From NCBI RefSeq assembly GCF_030412015.1, contig NZ_JASNRD010000015.1, positions 86,300-150,299 on the forward strand: DNA of 64,000 nt, read 5' to 3'. Source of the stretch: Massilia sp. YIM B02763. Its GTDB lineage: Bacteria; Pseudomonadota; Gammaproteobacteria; Burkholderiales; Burkholderiaceae_D. A program made the translations under genes and the position numbers. How positions within the stretch are numbered: the first letter of the stretch is position 1; every line of letters begins with the position of its first letter. A model generated the notes under the pieces. That model ran no database searches. It saw only the letters and a list, made by a program, of their open reading frames with translations, and had not been told where the DNA came from. This document shows positions 27,041 to 35,755 of this stretch, piece after piece.

Positions 27041-29482
27041 TCAGAAATCGACGCCGGTATTGAAGCCGAAGGTGCGCGGCGGCTGGTACTGGCCGACCCA
27101 CGCGCCGAAGGCGTTGCTGGCGCTGGTCTTGATCTTTTCGTCGCTGACGTTGCGCACGAACAGGTCGAGCCACCACTTGTCGCGGCTGTAGCGCAGGCCG
27201 AGGTCGGCGCGGCCGAACTCCTTCTGGCGGTCTTCCGGACCCAGGTCGAACACGGACAGCGTGGTCTTGGTCTCGTAGTGGGCCGAGATGCGCGGCGCCA
27301 GGGTCTCGCCGTCGCCCAGGCGGAACACGTGCTGGTACTGCACGTGGGCCGAGAACTTCGGCGTGTGCGGCATGGTGTGGCCGGTCACGTCCAGGCAGGT
27401 GCTGATGCCGGGGACGCTGCAGGCCGGCAGCACGTAGTCGTTGGAGCCGCCAATCAGGTGGCCCAGCTTGGCGTGCGGCGTGAAGGTCAGCGCGGCCAGG
27501 ATGCGGTCGTCCGGGCTCAGCTTGGCCGTGATCTCCGACTCCAGGCCGTAGATCTTGGCGCCTTCGGCGTTGTTGGTGGCCAGGCCGCGGGTGCCGTCCG
27601 GGTTGGTCACCGGGGCGCTGAACTGGAAGCCGCGGAAGCGCTCGTAGAACAGCGCGTTGTTGATCTGCAGGGCGCCGTTCAGGAACGTGCTCTTGTTGCC
27701 GATCTCGTAGTTGGTCAGCGTCTCGTCGCCGTACGGACGGCCGCCGTCCTGCAGGCCGCCCGACTTGTAGCCGGTCGACACGCTGGCGTAGACCATGTTG
27801 CGGCGGTCGATGTCGTAGCTCACGCGCGCCAGGCCGGTCCACTTGCTGCCCGTGTACTCGCCCGAGTTGGACGGGTTGTTCGGGGTGTAGCCCTGGCCCG
27901 GGCGGGTCGGGTCGATCTGCGGCGAGACCGGGACCTGCGGCACGGTCGGATCGCCGTTCCAGCTGTAGCCGTTGCCGCCTTCGTTGGTGCGCTTGTCGTG
28001 CGTGTAGCGCGCGCCGCCGGTCAGGTGCAGGCTGTCGTTGATGTTCCAGGTGGCCTGGCCGAAGGCGGCCGACGATTTCACGGTCTCTTTCGGCTGGATG
28101 AAGGAACCCTGCCAGTTGACGGTGCCCGACTGGGTGCCGTTGAAGATCGGGATGTCGAAGCGGATGCTGTTGTCCTCGGCGCCGTAGTACAGGCCCAGCT
28201 GCCAGTCCACCGTGCGCTTGCCCAGCGACTGCAGTTCCACTTCGTGGCTGTAGTTCTTGTAGTGCGACTGCACGGTATTGTTGGCCTGGTAGGTGGCGCC
28301 TGTCGAGAAGCTGGTCGGGATCGCCACGCCGGCGTCCTGGTCGTAGGTCGAGCTGCCGTCGAACTTCGACCAGCCGGCGATGTAGGTCAGGCCCATCTCC
28401 GGGGTCAGCTCGTACTCCAGGCGCGAACGGACCGAGTCGGTGTCGCGCTTGAGCGTCGGCGCAACGTCGGCCAGCGTCGACCAGAAGTCCTGGCCGGGAC
28501 GCGGGTTCTGCATCAGGTTCATCGGCAGCGTGCCGCGGTCGGCGAAGCGCTCGTAGGCGATGTTCCAGTGCAGCTTGTCGGTCGGCTGCCACAGGAAGGA
28601 CAGGCGCACGGCCGTCTGGTCCTGCGAATTGTACTTGTCGCCGCTGTTGACGAACTGGCCGGCATTGATCGGCTGGAACTTGGCCGGATCGCCGCCGCTG
28701 GCGGCCCAGGCCGCGCGCTGGCTGTCCAGCGGGATGTTCGGCAGGCGCTGGTAGTCGACGTAGCCGTCGTGCTGCTCGTGCACGAAGGCGACGCGCATCG
28801 CGGCCTTCTCGCCCAGCGGGATGTTGACGGCGCCGCGCGCGCCGTAGCGCTTGTAGTCGCCCAGGCCGATCTCGGCGCTGCCGCTGTGGCTGCCCAGCTT
28901 CGGCTTGGCGGTCTGCATGTTGACGGCGCCGACGGTCGAGTTGCGGCCCCACAGCGTGCCCTGCGGGCCACGCAGCACTTCGATGGTGTCGAGGTCGAAC
29001 AGCAGGCTGGTGGCGCCTTCCGGACGCGGCGAGTACACGCCGTCGACGAACACGGCGACCTCGGGGTCGGCGTATTCGGTCTTGGCGCTGTCGTTGCCGA
29101 TGCCGCGCATGGTAAAGGTGGTGACGCCGTGGTCGCCCTGGCCGGTGGCCTGGAAGCCCGGTACCAGGCTGACCACGTCGAGCAGGGTCTGGACGTGGTT
29201 GTCTTCCAGCGTCTGCGCGTTCAGCGCGGTGACGGCGATCGGGGTCTTCTGCAGCGAGGTGGAACGTTTGGTCGCGGTCACGATGACTTCGGCCACCTTG
29301 CCGTTGTCGGCGATCTGGGCGGTCGGGGCGGTCTGCGCCGCCGGGGCGCCGGAACCTGCGGGCACGGCCGGATCAGTCGCCTGGGCATGGGCGTTCGCGG
29401 CCGCGAAACCGGTGCACAGGGAGAGGATGGCGAATTGAATCGGCGTGACGATGCGCCGGCCGTGGGGGGCGGTCTTCTTCAT
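27041..29482 (-). CDS. TonB-dependent outer-membrane receptor (carbohydrate type)
   Basis: 813 residues from ATG 29482 (GGAG nine bases upstream). Signal peptide about 1-34 ending ANAHAQA, a Pro/Ala-rich spacer, then the plug domain starting EVIVTATKRSTSLQKTPIAVTAL with LEVLRGPQGTLWGRNS, and a 22-strand barrel ending in the aromatic TFGFNTGVDF. It takes up oligosaccharides across the outer membrane using TonB energy; the ligand is inferred from GH1 and glucokinase downstream. First gene of the minus-strand operon and preceded by two perfect or near-perfect operator copies, divergent from the halogenase-like gene. Confidence 0.93.
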   Translation of the reverse strand: MKKTAPHGRRIVTPIQFAILSLCTGFAAANAHAQATDPAVPAGSGAPAAQTAPTAQIADNGKVAEVIVTATKRSTSLQKTPIAVTALNAQTLEDNHVQTLLDVVSLVPGFQATGQGDHGVTTFTMRGIGNDSAKTEYADPEVAVFVDGVYSPRPEGATSLLFDLDTIEVLRGPQGTLWGRNSTVGAVNMQTAKPKLGSHSGSAEIGLGDYKRYGARGAVNIPLGEKAAMRVAFVHEQHDGYVDYQRLPNIPLDSQRAAWAASGGDPAKFQPINAGQFVNSGDKYNSQDQTAVRLSFLWQPTDKLHWNIAYERFADRGTLPMNLMQNPRPGQDFWSTLADVAPTLKRDTDSVRSRLEYELTPEMGLTYIAGWSKFDGSSTYDQDAGVAIPTSFSTGATYQANNTVQSHYKNYSHEVELQSLGKRTVDWQLGLYYGAEDNSIRFDIPIFNGTQSGTVNWQGSFIQPKETVKSSAAFGQATWNINDSLHLTGGARYTHDKRTNEGGNGYSWNGDPTVPQVPVSPQIDPTRPGQGYTPNNPSNSGEYTGSKWTGLARVSYDIDRRNMVYASVSTGYKSGGLQDGGRPYGDETLTNYEIGNKSTFLNGALQINNALFYERFRGFQFSAPVTNPDGTRGLATNNAEGAKIYGLESEITAKLSPDDRILAALTFTPHAKLGHLIGGSNDYVLPACSVPGISTCLDVTGHTMPHTPKFSAHVQYQHVFRLGDGETLAPRISAHYETKTTLSVFDLGPEDRQKEFGRADLGLRYSRDKWWLDLFVRNVSDEKIKTSASNAFGAWVGQYQPPRTFGFNTGVDF

Positions 29483-29549
29483 TACTACAGTCTCCAAATA
29501 ATTATGCGCGCGTCGGGGCGCGCGGCGATGGCTTGGCGATTATTTTTAT

Positions 29550-29584
29550 TGAAAACGATTTCAGTAGAAGTGAAATCGATTTCA
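29550..29584. promoter_or_regulatory. Tandem LacI-type operators in the receptor/halogenase gap
   Basis: TGAAAACGATTTCA (29550-29563, 6 of 7 pairs) and the perfect palindrome TGAAATCGATTTCA (29571-29584) lie 21 bp apart start to start, two helical turns, in the 177-bp gap between divergent genes. They can block both transcription directions. Same motif as at 26967, 31262 and 47060. Confidence 0.85.
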
Positions 29585-29659
29585 TCGTACACTCAGCAGA
29601 AATCCGATGTCAAACATAATTTTTCAAAAGAACATGCCCGGCAGGGCGATGGAGACCAT

Positions 29660-31252
29660 ATGCACACCGAAAAACCGGCCGCGCACGGCGGTGTATTGAT
29701 CGTCGGCGGCGGCACCGCCGGCTGGCTCACCGCCTGCTTCCTGGCGAAGCAATTGGGCGCGGGCCGCCCCGACGGCGTGCCCGTCACGCTCGTGGAATCG
29801 CCCGAGATCGGCATCATCGGCGTGGGCGAGGGCACCTTCCCCTCGATCCGCGGCACGCTCGCCGCGATCGGCATCGACGAGGCCCGCTTCATCCAGGCCT
29901 GCAGCGCCACCTTCAAGCAGGGCATTTCGTTCCGCCACTGGGTGCGCGCGCCCGGCCAGGCGGGGCCGGCCAGCTACTTCCACCCGTTCAGCCAGCCGAG
30001 CCAGCGCCAGGGCGGCTTCGAGCTGCTGCCGTACTGGCTCGCGGGCGACGCTGGCGCTGTGGGCAACCCTGGCTTCGCCGCAGCCGTCACGATGCAGCAG
30101 CGCGTGGCCGATGCCGCCCACGGGCCGAAGCGCGTCCACGATCCGGATTTCCTCGGCCCGCTGAACTACGCCTACCACTTCGACGCGGCGCGCTTCGCCG
30201 CGCTGCTGGCCGAACATGGCCGCACGCTGGGCGTGCGCCACGTGCTGGGCAACGTCGAGCGCGTCGAACTGGATGCGCAAGGCATGATCGGCGCCGTCCA
30301 TACGGCGGAACACGGGGCGCTGCGGGCCGGCCTGTACGTCGACTGCACTGGTTTCCGCGCGCGCCTGATCGGCGAAGCGCTGGGCGCGCCGTTCAAGCGC
30401 CTGGACGACGTGCTGTTCGTGGACCGCGCCGTCACGCTGCAGGTGCCGTACGCCACGCCCGACGCCCCGATCCCGTCGTACACGATCTCGACGGCGCACG
30501 AGGCCGGCTGGACCTGGGACATCGGCCTGCAGCGGCGGCGCGGCATCGGCTACGTGTATTCGAGCCGCCATACGGACGATGCGCGCGCGGAGCAAGCCCT
30601 GCGCGGCTACATCGGCGCCGGCGCCGACGGACTGGAGGCGCGCCGCCTGGCGCTGCAGGTCGGCTACCGCGAGACGCAGTGGGTCGGCAACTGCGTGGCC
30701 GTGGGCCTGTCCGGCGGGTTCCTGGAACCGCTGGAATCGTCCGGCATCGGACTGATCGAGGCCGCCGCCTACCTGGTCGGCTTCCTGTTCCCGCACGGCG
30801 GCGAGTTCGCGCCGGCGGCGCGCCAGTTCAATGCGCAGATGCGCGAGCGCTACGAGCGCATCGTCGACTTCATCAAGCTGCACTACTGCCTGACGCAGCG
30901 CGTGGACAGCCGCTTCTGGATCGACAATGCCGACCCGGCGTCGATCCCGGATTCGCTGCGCGACCGCCTCGAGCAATGGAAGACCAGGCCGCCGCACCGC
31001 CTCGACTTCGTCACGGACCTGGAGATGTATCCGCCGTCCAGCTGGCAATACGTGCTGTACGGGATGGAGTACGCGACCCGCCTGCATCCGTCGGCGCTGG
31101 ATCCGGCGCGCCGCGCCGCCGCGCGCCAGGAATTCGCCACCATCGCCCAGGTGGCCAGGAAGGCGCTGGCGGACCTGCCGCCGCACCGGGCGCTGGTCGA
31201 GCATTTCTGTAACAAGGCGGCGCGTTCAGGAAACGCGCGCCACGTTGCATGA
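29660..31252 (+). CDS. Flavin-dependent halogenase-like (tryptophan halogenase family) protein
   Basis: 530 residues from ATG 29660 (GGAG upstream). FAD-binding GGGTAGW at 16-22, LVESPEIGIIGVGEGTFPS, and K86 in ATFKQGISF, equivalent to the catalytic lysine of PrnA/RebH. The second family motif WxWxIP is changed to WTWDIG (284-289). The C-terminal half (SGGFLEPLESSGIGLIEAA, FIKLHYCLTQR) is typical. Members of this branch often sit beside TonB receptors and have unknown native substrates. Followed by the repressor gene 95 bp away; probably expressed from the shared, operator-containing gap. Confidence 0.88.
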   Translation: MHTEKPAAHGGVLIVGGGTAGWLTACFLAKQLGAGRPDGVPVTLVESPEIGIIGVGEGTFPSIRGTLAAIGIDEARFIQACSATFKQGISFRHWVRAPGQAGPASYFHPFSQPSQRQGGFELLPYWLAGDAGAVGNPGFAAAVTMQQRVADAAHGPKRVHDPDFLGPLNYAYHFDAARFAALLAEHGRTLGVRHVLGNVERVELDAQGMIGAVHTAEHGALRAGLYVDCTGFRARLIGEALGAPFKRLDDVLFVDRAVTLQVPYATPDAPIPSYTISTAHEAGWTWDIGLQRRRGIGYVYSSRHTDDARAEQALRGYIGAGADGLEARRLALQVGYRETQWVGNCVAVGLSGGFLEPLESSGIGLIEAAAYLVGFLFPHGGEFAPAARQFNAQMRERYERIVDFIKLHYCLTQRVDSRFWIDNADPASIPDSLRDRLEQWKTRPPHRLDFVTDLEMYPPSSWQYVLYGMEYATRLHPSALDPARRAAARQEFATIAQVARKALADLPPHRALVEHFCNKAARSGNARHVA

Positions 31253-31261
31253 AACAATTTC

Positions 31262-31275
31262 TGAAATCGGTTTCG
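31262..31275 (+). promoter_or_regulatory. LacI-type operator before the repressor gene
   Basis: TGAAATCGGTTTCG differs from the perfect palindrome TGAAATCGATTTCA at two positions. It begins 10 bp after the halogenase stop and 72 bp before the repressor start; a -10-like TATACT follows at 31283-31288. Autoregulation is the likely meaning. Confidence 0.75.
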
Positions 31276-31346
31276 CCGCTGCTATACTCGTCGTGCCTGG
31301 TGTGGAATACAGACCTCCACGCCAACCACGAGACGAAGAAAGCACC

Positions 31347-32366
31347 ATGAAAAAAGAGCCCAGCAGCAGCGCGATGGTCACCGTGCACGAAGTGGCGCGC
31401 GTGGCCGGCGTTTCCGCCGCCACCGTGTCGCGCTTCCTGAACGGCACCGCCCGCGTATCCGAGGACAAGCGCCAGGCCATCGAGAGCGTGATCAGCAAGT
31501 TGAACTACAAGCCGAACGTGCTCGCGCAGAACCTCAAGATGGGCAGCTCGCGCACCGTCGGCGTGCTGACCCAGTCGCTGATGTCCGGCTACTTCGCCGA
31601 CGCGCTGGCCGGCGTCGACGAGGCGCTGCAGGGCACCGGCTACGCGCCGCTGATCGTGTCCGGCCACTGGCATGCGGACGAGGAGGCGGAGCGCATCGAA
31701 CTGCTGATCGCGCGCCGGGTCGACGGCCTCGTGATCCTGAGCGGCAAGCTGAAGGACGCGCAGATCCTGAAACTGTCGCAGCGCGTGCCCATCGTCGCCT
31801 TCGGCCGCGAGCTGCAGGGCCCGCGCGCCTACGGCTTCTGCCTGGACAACTACTGGGGCGCCTGCGAGGCGGTCGAGCACCTAATCGTCCAGGGCCATCG
31901 CAACATCGCCTTCATCGGCGGGCCGTCCGACCACACGGACGCGCTGGCGCGCCTGGCCGGCTACCGCGACACGCTGGCCAAGCACCGTATCAAGGAAAAG
32001 CAGCAGCTGATCGTGGCCGGCGACTTCCAGGAATCGAGCGGCCTGCTGGCGGTGGAGCGGCTGCTGGAATCGGGCCAGCGCTTCTCCGCGATCTTCTGCG
32101 CCAACGACCTGACGGCCTACGGCGCGCGCCTCGCGCTGTACCGGCGCGGCATCCGCGTGCCCGAGGACATCTCGCTGATCGGCTTCGACGACCTGCACAG
32201 CTCCATGTACACGACGCCGCCCCTGACCACCGTGCGCCAGCCGCTGTTCGACGTCGGCAAGAGCCTGGGCCGCGCAATCGTCAAGATGATCGGCAACGAA
32301 GCGCACGACGTCGACGTGCCGCAGCTGAACCTGGTGGTACGCGAATCCGTCCGCCGCGTCGGCTGA
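31347..32366 (+). CDS. LacI/GalR-family transcriptional repressor
   Basis: 339 residues. N-terminal HTH (VTVHEVARVAGVSAATVSRFLNG) with hinge helix segment NYKPNVLAQNLKMG, then a periplasmic-binding-protein-like effector domain (VGVLTQSLMSGYFADAL, ANDLTAYGARLAL, ISLIGFDDL). Its gene and three neighbouring transcription units carry the same 14-bp palindrome, so it is most likely the regulator of the beta-glucoside locus; the inducer would be the sugar or its breakdown product. Confidence 0.93.
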   Translation: MKKEPSSSAMVTVHEVARVAGVSAATVSRFLNGTARVSEDKRQAIESVISKLNYKPNVLAQNLKMGSSRTVGVLTQSLMSGYFADALAGVDEALQGTGYAPLIVSGHWHADEEAERIELLIARRVDGLVILSGKLKDAQILKLSQRVPIVAFGRELQGPRAYGFCLDNYWGACEAVEHLIVQGHRNIAFIGGPSDHTDALARLAGYRDTLAKHRIKEKQQLIVAGDFQESSGLLAVERLLESGQRFSAIFCANDLTAYGARLALYRRGIRVPEDISLIGFDDLHSSMYTTPPLTTVRQPLFDVGKSLGRAIVKMIGNEAHDVDVPQLNLVVRESVRRVG

Positions 32367-32389
32367 TTCGCTTGCCATCATTCGGGGTT

Positions 32390-32494
32390 AATTCGGGGTC
32401 AGAGCACATTTTCGAGCGTCGATCCTTCGTAACTCGTTGATTTTGCGATGAATAATTGCGCGGCTGCCGAAAAAATGTGCTCTGACCCCGAATT
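32390..32494. repeat. 105-bp inverted repeat element
   Basis: 23-base arms that are exact complements (AATTCGGGGTCAGAGCACAT... at 32390-32412 and its complement at 32472-32494) enclose 59 bp of unrelated sequence. A partial extra copy of the arm tip (CATTCGGGGTTA) precedes it at 32379-32390. It looks like a small non-coding mobile or REPIN-type element. Its right arm supplies the stop codon region of the hydrolase gene, and it separates that gene from the convergent lacI-type gene. Confidence 0.75.
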
Positions 32495-33363
32495 TATTTG
32501 CTTGTCTTGATGAACGTGGCGATGTAGCCGGCTGCCGTTTCCGGGTATTGGTGCTGCGGGCCGTGACCGGCCTGCGGGAAGGTCACGAGTTGCAGCGTAG
32601 GCAGCTGGCCGTTCAGCGCATGCCAGTTCTCGACCGGGAACACGATGTCGTGGTCGCCGGCGATGTGCAGGATGGGCAGCGTCGTGTGCTTCAGCGCTTC
32701 CAGGATTTGCGGGGCCGGGAAGGCGGGGAAGCGCGGCGTGGGGCCCAGGATGGCGGCGGCCCAGGCGGCGTCGATGTCGGGGCTGCGGCCTTCGCGGCGC
32801 TCCCAGGTGCGCGCGTACGATGCGGCCGCCGCGGCGCGGCTCGCTGCGGACTTCGGCTCGAAGAACAGGATGGTGTCCTTGTCGACGCTGCTGCCGGCGA
32901 TGGCGGCGGTCTCGTTGAACAGGGCCTCGCCGGGCTTGACGGCGACGTCCGGCGCGGCCGTGGCGATCAGGACGGCGTGGGACAAGCGCTGCGGCTGGGT
33001 CGCCGCCACGATTTGCGCCACCATGCCGCCCAGCGACCAGCCGGCGATCACGGCGTCGCGCAGGCCCAGCGCCTCCATCAGGCCCACGGCATCGCGCGCC
33101 AGCAGCGCCGGGTTCATCTGGCGCTCGCCGCTGGACAGGCCCCAGCCCGCGTAGTCGAAGGTGATCACGCGCAGGCCATGGCCCGCGAGCGCGTCGAGGA
33201 AGGCCGGATCCCACATGTCGAGGTTGCCGCGAAAGCGCACGCACAGCAGGATCGGCTTGCCCGCGGGATCGCCGATCGAGCGGTAGGCCAGGCGGCGGTC
33301 GCCCAGGTCGGCGTACTGGTTGGGCGCGTCGATGGCGCTGTAGTGTGCGGTATTCGTAGTCAC
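32494..33363 (-). CDS. Alpha/beta-fold hydrolase
   Basis: 289 residues. GTG start at 33363 with GAGGA five bases upstream. Nucleophile elbow AGWSLGG with S110, an acid in HIAGDHDIVFP and a His in PQAGHGPQH complete the triad. The oxyanion-side motif reads CVRFRGNLDMWDP rather than the usual HGxP. Esterase, lactonase or peroxidase activity all possible. Probably cotranscribed with the upstream SDR (21-bp gap). The stop codon falls at the edge of the inverted-repeat element. Confidence 0.87.
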   Translation of the reverse strand: MTTNTAHYSAIDAPNQYADLGDRRLAYRSIGDPAGKPILLCVRFRGNLDMWDPAFLDALAGHGLRVITFDYAGWGLSSGERQMNPALLARDAVGLMEALGLRDAVIAGWSLGGMVAQIVAATQPQRLSHAVLIATAAPDVAVKPGEALFNETAAIAGSSVDKDTILFFEPKSAASRAAAAASYARTWERREGRSPDIDAAWAAAILGPTPRFPAFPAPQILEALKHTTLPILHIAGDHDIVFPVENWHALNGQLPTLQLVTFPQAGHGPQHQYPETAAGYIATFIKTSK

Positions 33364-33384
33364 TGCATCCTCTTTTCGATAGGG

Positions 33385-34128
33385 TCAGGCGGCAAAGCCT
33401 CCGTCCGCCAGCAGGTCGGCGCCGGTGACGAAGCTCGATTCCGGCCCGGCCAGCCAGGCGACCAGCGCCGCGATCTCCTGCGGCCGGCCGTGGCGCGGCA
33501 GGGCCATGAAGGCGTGCAGCGAGCGGCCGAAGTCGGTGCCTTCCGGGTTCATGTCCGTGTCGACGGGGCCCGGCAACACGTTGTTGACAGTAATATCACG
33601 CGGCCCGAGGTCGCGCGCCAGCCCTTTGGCCAGCCCCGTCAGCGCCGACTTGCTCATCGCATAGAACGCGGCGCCGCCGAACGGCACGCGCAAGGCATTC
33701 GTGCTGCCCACGTTGACGATGCGCCCGCCGTCCGGGATATGGGGCAAGGCCGCTTTCGCGGTGGCGAACACGGCACGCAGGTTGACGGCCACGGTGCGGT
33801 CGAAGTCGGCGAGGGAGAAATCGTCCAGCGTCCCCGGCAGGAAAATGCCGGCATTGTTGACGACGACGTCGATGCGGCCGAAGCGCGCGGCGGCGGCATC
33901 GACGGCAGTGGCGATCGCCTTCGCGTCGGTGGCGTCGGCCTGCAGGGCGAGGGCGCGCCCGCCGGCGAAGGCGATCTCGGCGGCCAGCGCATCGGCGGCG
34001 GCGCTGCTGCTCTGGTAGGTGAAGGCGACGGCGGCGCCGTCGGCGGCCAGGCGGCGCACGATGGCCGCGCCGATGCCGCGTGCCGCGCCGGTGACGAAGG
34101 CGACTTTGTTGTCGAGAGGGTGGTTCAT
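33385..34128 (-). CDS. SDR-family oxidoreductase
   Basis: 247 residues from ATG 34128 with GAGGAG seven bases upstream; this avoids a long unrelated extension. Complete classical SDR: TGAARGIG (13-20), NNAG (91-94), S142, Y156 and K160 in FYAMSKSAL, and PGPVDTDMN. FabG-like fold; cofactor probably NADP(H) from the Arg/Ser region after strand 2, substrate unknown. Forms a two-gene unit with the hydrolase and is divergent from a LysR gene, its likely regulator. Confidence 0.9.
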   Translation of the reverse strand: MNHPLDNKVAFVTGAARGIGAAIVRRLAADGAAVAFTYQSSSAAADALAAEIAFAGGRALALQADATDAKAIATAVDAAAARFGRIDVVVNNAGIFLPGTLDDFSLADFDRTVAVNLRAVFATAKAALPHIPDGGRIVNVGSTNALRVPFGGAAFYAMSKSALTGLAKGLARDLGPRDITVNNVLPGPVDTDMNPEGTDFGRSLHAFMALPRHGRPQEIAALVAWLAGPESSFVTGADLLADGGFAA

Positions 34129-34171
34129 GATCTGCTCCTCGATGGTGAAGGGGATGAATGCAGTATCATTC

Positions 34172-34220
34172 CAACCGCCGGTTGAAACTAGCCGGGTAAT
34201 TGGCACATCAATTTCAACTG
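34172..34220. promoter_or_regulatory. Candidate LysR binding region between SDR and LysR genes
   Basis: The 109-bp gap contains the palindrome CAACCGCCGGTTG (34172-34184) and TTGAAA (34182-34187) paired with TTTCAA at 34213-34218. Either could be the recognition site for the divergent LysR protein. Confidence 0.4.
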
Positions 34221-34237
34221 TTGGGAACAGGTCGACC

Positions 34238-35164
34238 ATGACGACGGATGCCTTCACCCACCTCGACAGCTTCATCTTCAGCGCCGAGGAAGGCGGCTTC
34301 TCGGCCGCGGCGCGCAGGCTCGGCATGACGCCGGCCGGCGTCAGCAAGAACGTGGCCCGGCTCGAGGCCAGCCTGGGCGTGCGCCTGTTCCAGCGCAGCA
34401 CGCGCCGGCTGCGCCTGACGGAGGAGGGCGCCCAGTTCCTGGCCGCCGTCGGCGAACCCTGGCACCGCATCCAGGATGCGATGGCGGTGCTGCGCGAAGG
34501 CGCCGGCCATCCGTCCGGCCTGCTGCGGGTGGCGCTGGCGCCGGCCGTCGGAAGGATGCATTTCGTGCCGATGCTGGACGCCTTCCATGCGGCCTACCCG
34601 GACGTGCTGCCCGACCTGCATTTCGAGAACCGCCAGGTCGACCTGATCGCCGAAGGCTTCGACGTGGCCATCGGCGGCGGCGTCGAGCTGACCCAGGGCC
34701 TGGTGGCGCGCGAACTGGCCAGGGTGCGGGTGATCGCCGTGGCCGCGCCGGCCTACCTGGCGCGCCGCGGCATGCCGCAGCACCCGGACGAGCTGGCGGC
34801 GCACGATGCCATCGGCCGCCGCGCGATCCGCAACGGACGCCTGCAGAGCTGGACGCTGCGCACCGACGACGGCCGCGAAGCCGCCGCCGAGCTGAATCCG
34901 GTAGCCGTGCTGGACGACCCCGAGGCAATGGCCAGCGCGGCGGCGACGGGGCTGGGCCTGACGCTGCTGCCCGTGCCGCACGCCGGTCCGCGCCTGGCCA
35001 GCGGGGAGCTGGTGCGCATCCTGCCGGACTGGTATGCGGACACGGGGCCCCTGTTCATCTATTATTCGAGCCGCAGGCTGCTGCCGGCCAAGACGCGCGT
35101 GTTCGTCGACTTCGTGGTGGAGCGTTTCCGGTCGCTGGGCCTGGCCAGCGCCTTCACGGCCTGA
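34238..35164 (+). CDS. LysR-family transcriptional regulator
   Basis: 308 residues. HTH at about 5-64 (FIFSAEEGGFSAAARRLGMTPAGVSKNVARLEASLGVRLFQRS) and CrgA-like effector domain (PSGLLRVALAPAVGRMHFVP, AEGFDVAIGGG). Divergent from the SDR-hydrolase pair; the gap holds palindromes suited to it. Effector unknown. Confidence 0.92.
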   Translation: MTTDAFTHLDSFIFSAEEGGFSAAARRLGMTPAGVSKNVARLEASLGVRLFQRSTRRLRLTEEGAQFLAAVGEPWHRIQDAMAVLREGAGHPSGLLRVALAPAVGRMHFVPMLDAFHAAYPDVLPDLHFENRQVDLIAEGFDVAIGGGVELTQGLVARELARVRVIAVAAPAYLARRGMPQHPDELAAHDAIGRRAIRNGRLQSWTLRTDDGREAAAELNPVAVLDDPEAMASAAATGLGLTLLPVPHAGPRLASGELVRILPDWYADTGPLFIYYSSRRLLPAKTRVFVDFVVERFRSLGLASAFTA

Positions 35165-35184
35165 CGGCTGGCGATCCGGCAGCG

Positions 35185-35400
35185 CTAGCGCGCGGGCCGT
35201 GCGGACTGGCGCCGGTCGCGCTGGCGAAAATGCTGCGGGGAACACAGGACCCGCAGTGCCACGGCGCGCGGGACCCCGGCTTCTTCCATGAACAGCAAGG
35301 CCGGGTGGACACCCTGGCGCGTGCATAATTCCAGTGCTTGCTGAACGCTACTGGCGGTAGCGAGATCGGTCCGCAGATCGTTTCCGTGATGTGCATCCAT
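35185..35400 (-). CDS. Small single-repeat helical protein
   Basis: 71 residues from ATG 35400 (GGAGA five bases upstream; an ATG at 35412 would add four residues). The centre, from about 19 to 56, matches the helical unit found twice in the gene at 21705-22106: AL...Gly...ALLFMEEAGVPRAVALRVL. The tail is basic (RQRDRRQSARPAR). Short, soluble, unknown function; DNA or RNA contact by the basic tail is conceivable but not shown. Confidence 0.55.
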   Translation of the reverse strand: MDAHHGNDLRTDLATASSVQQALELCTRQGVHPALLFMEEAGVPRAVALRVLCSPQHFRQRDRRQSARPAR

Positions 35401-35755
35401 GCGCGTCTCCATGCGAGGAGAGGATGCTAGCAAAGCCATCAATACACTTAAAGTAGTTTGTGAAGATTTTTGAGTAAGCGATTGATTTCGTGGCACAACT
35501 GCGAATAATAACGCTTTGCTATTGCGCGAACTCGACGCTGCAGGTAATGCGTTCGCGCAAGCGCGGCAGGCCGATGCGAGGGCACGGCCGCGCGCCATCG
35601 GGACGTGGCACGCGGGGCGAAGCTCGCTATTCTGGCAGATTTTTTGGTGCCTGCGTGCATCCTGGTCCCGCCGCGCCGCCGCCATGCAGGCCGCATGGCG
35701 TACACTGGACAGCCGGCGGCGAAGCCGGCGCCCCACGACCAAGGAGGCAGACCCG

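Noticed and set aside
26954..31252. 1432-codon plus-strand frame across the receptor and halogenase region
   Set aside because: Only the part from ATG 29660 has domains. Upstream it is antisense to GH1 and the TonB receptor.
29660..31252. Natural-product biosynthesis cluster suggested by the halogenase
   Set aside because: No NRPS, PKS, prenyltransferase or resistance gene nearby; context is carbohydrate uptake.
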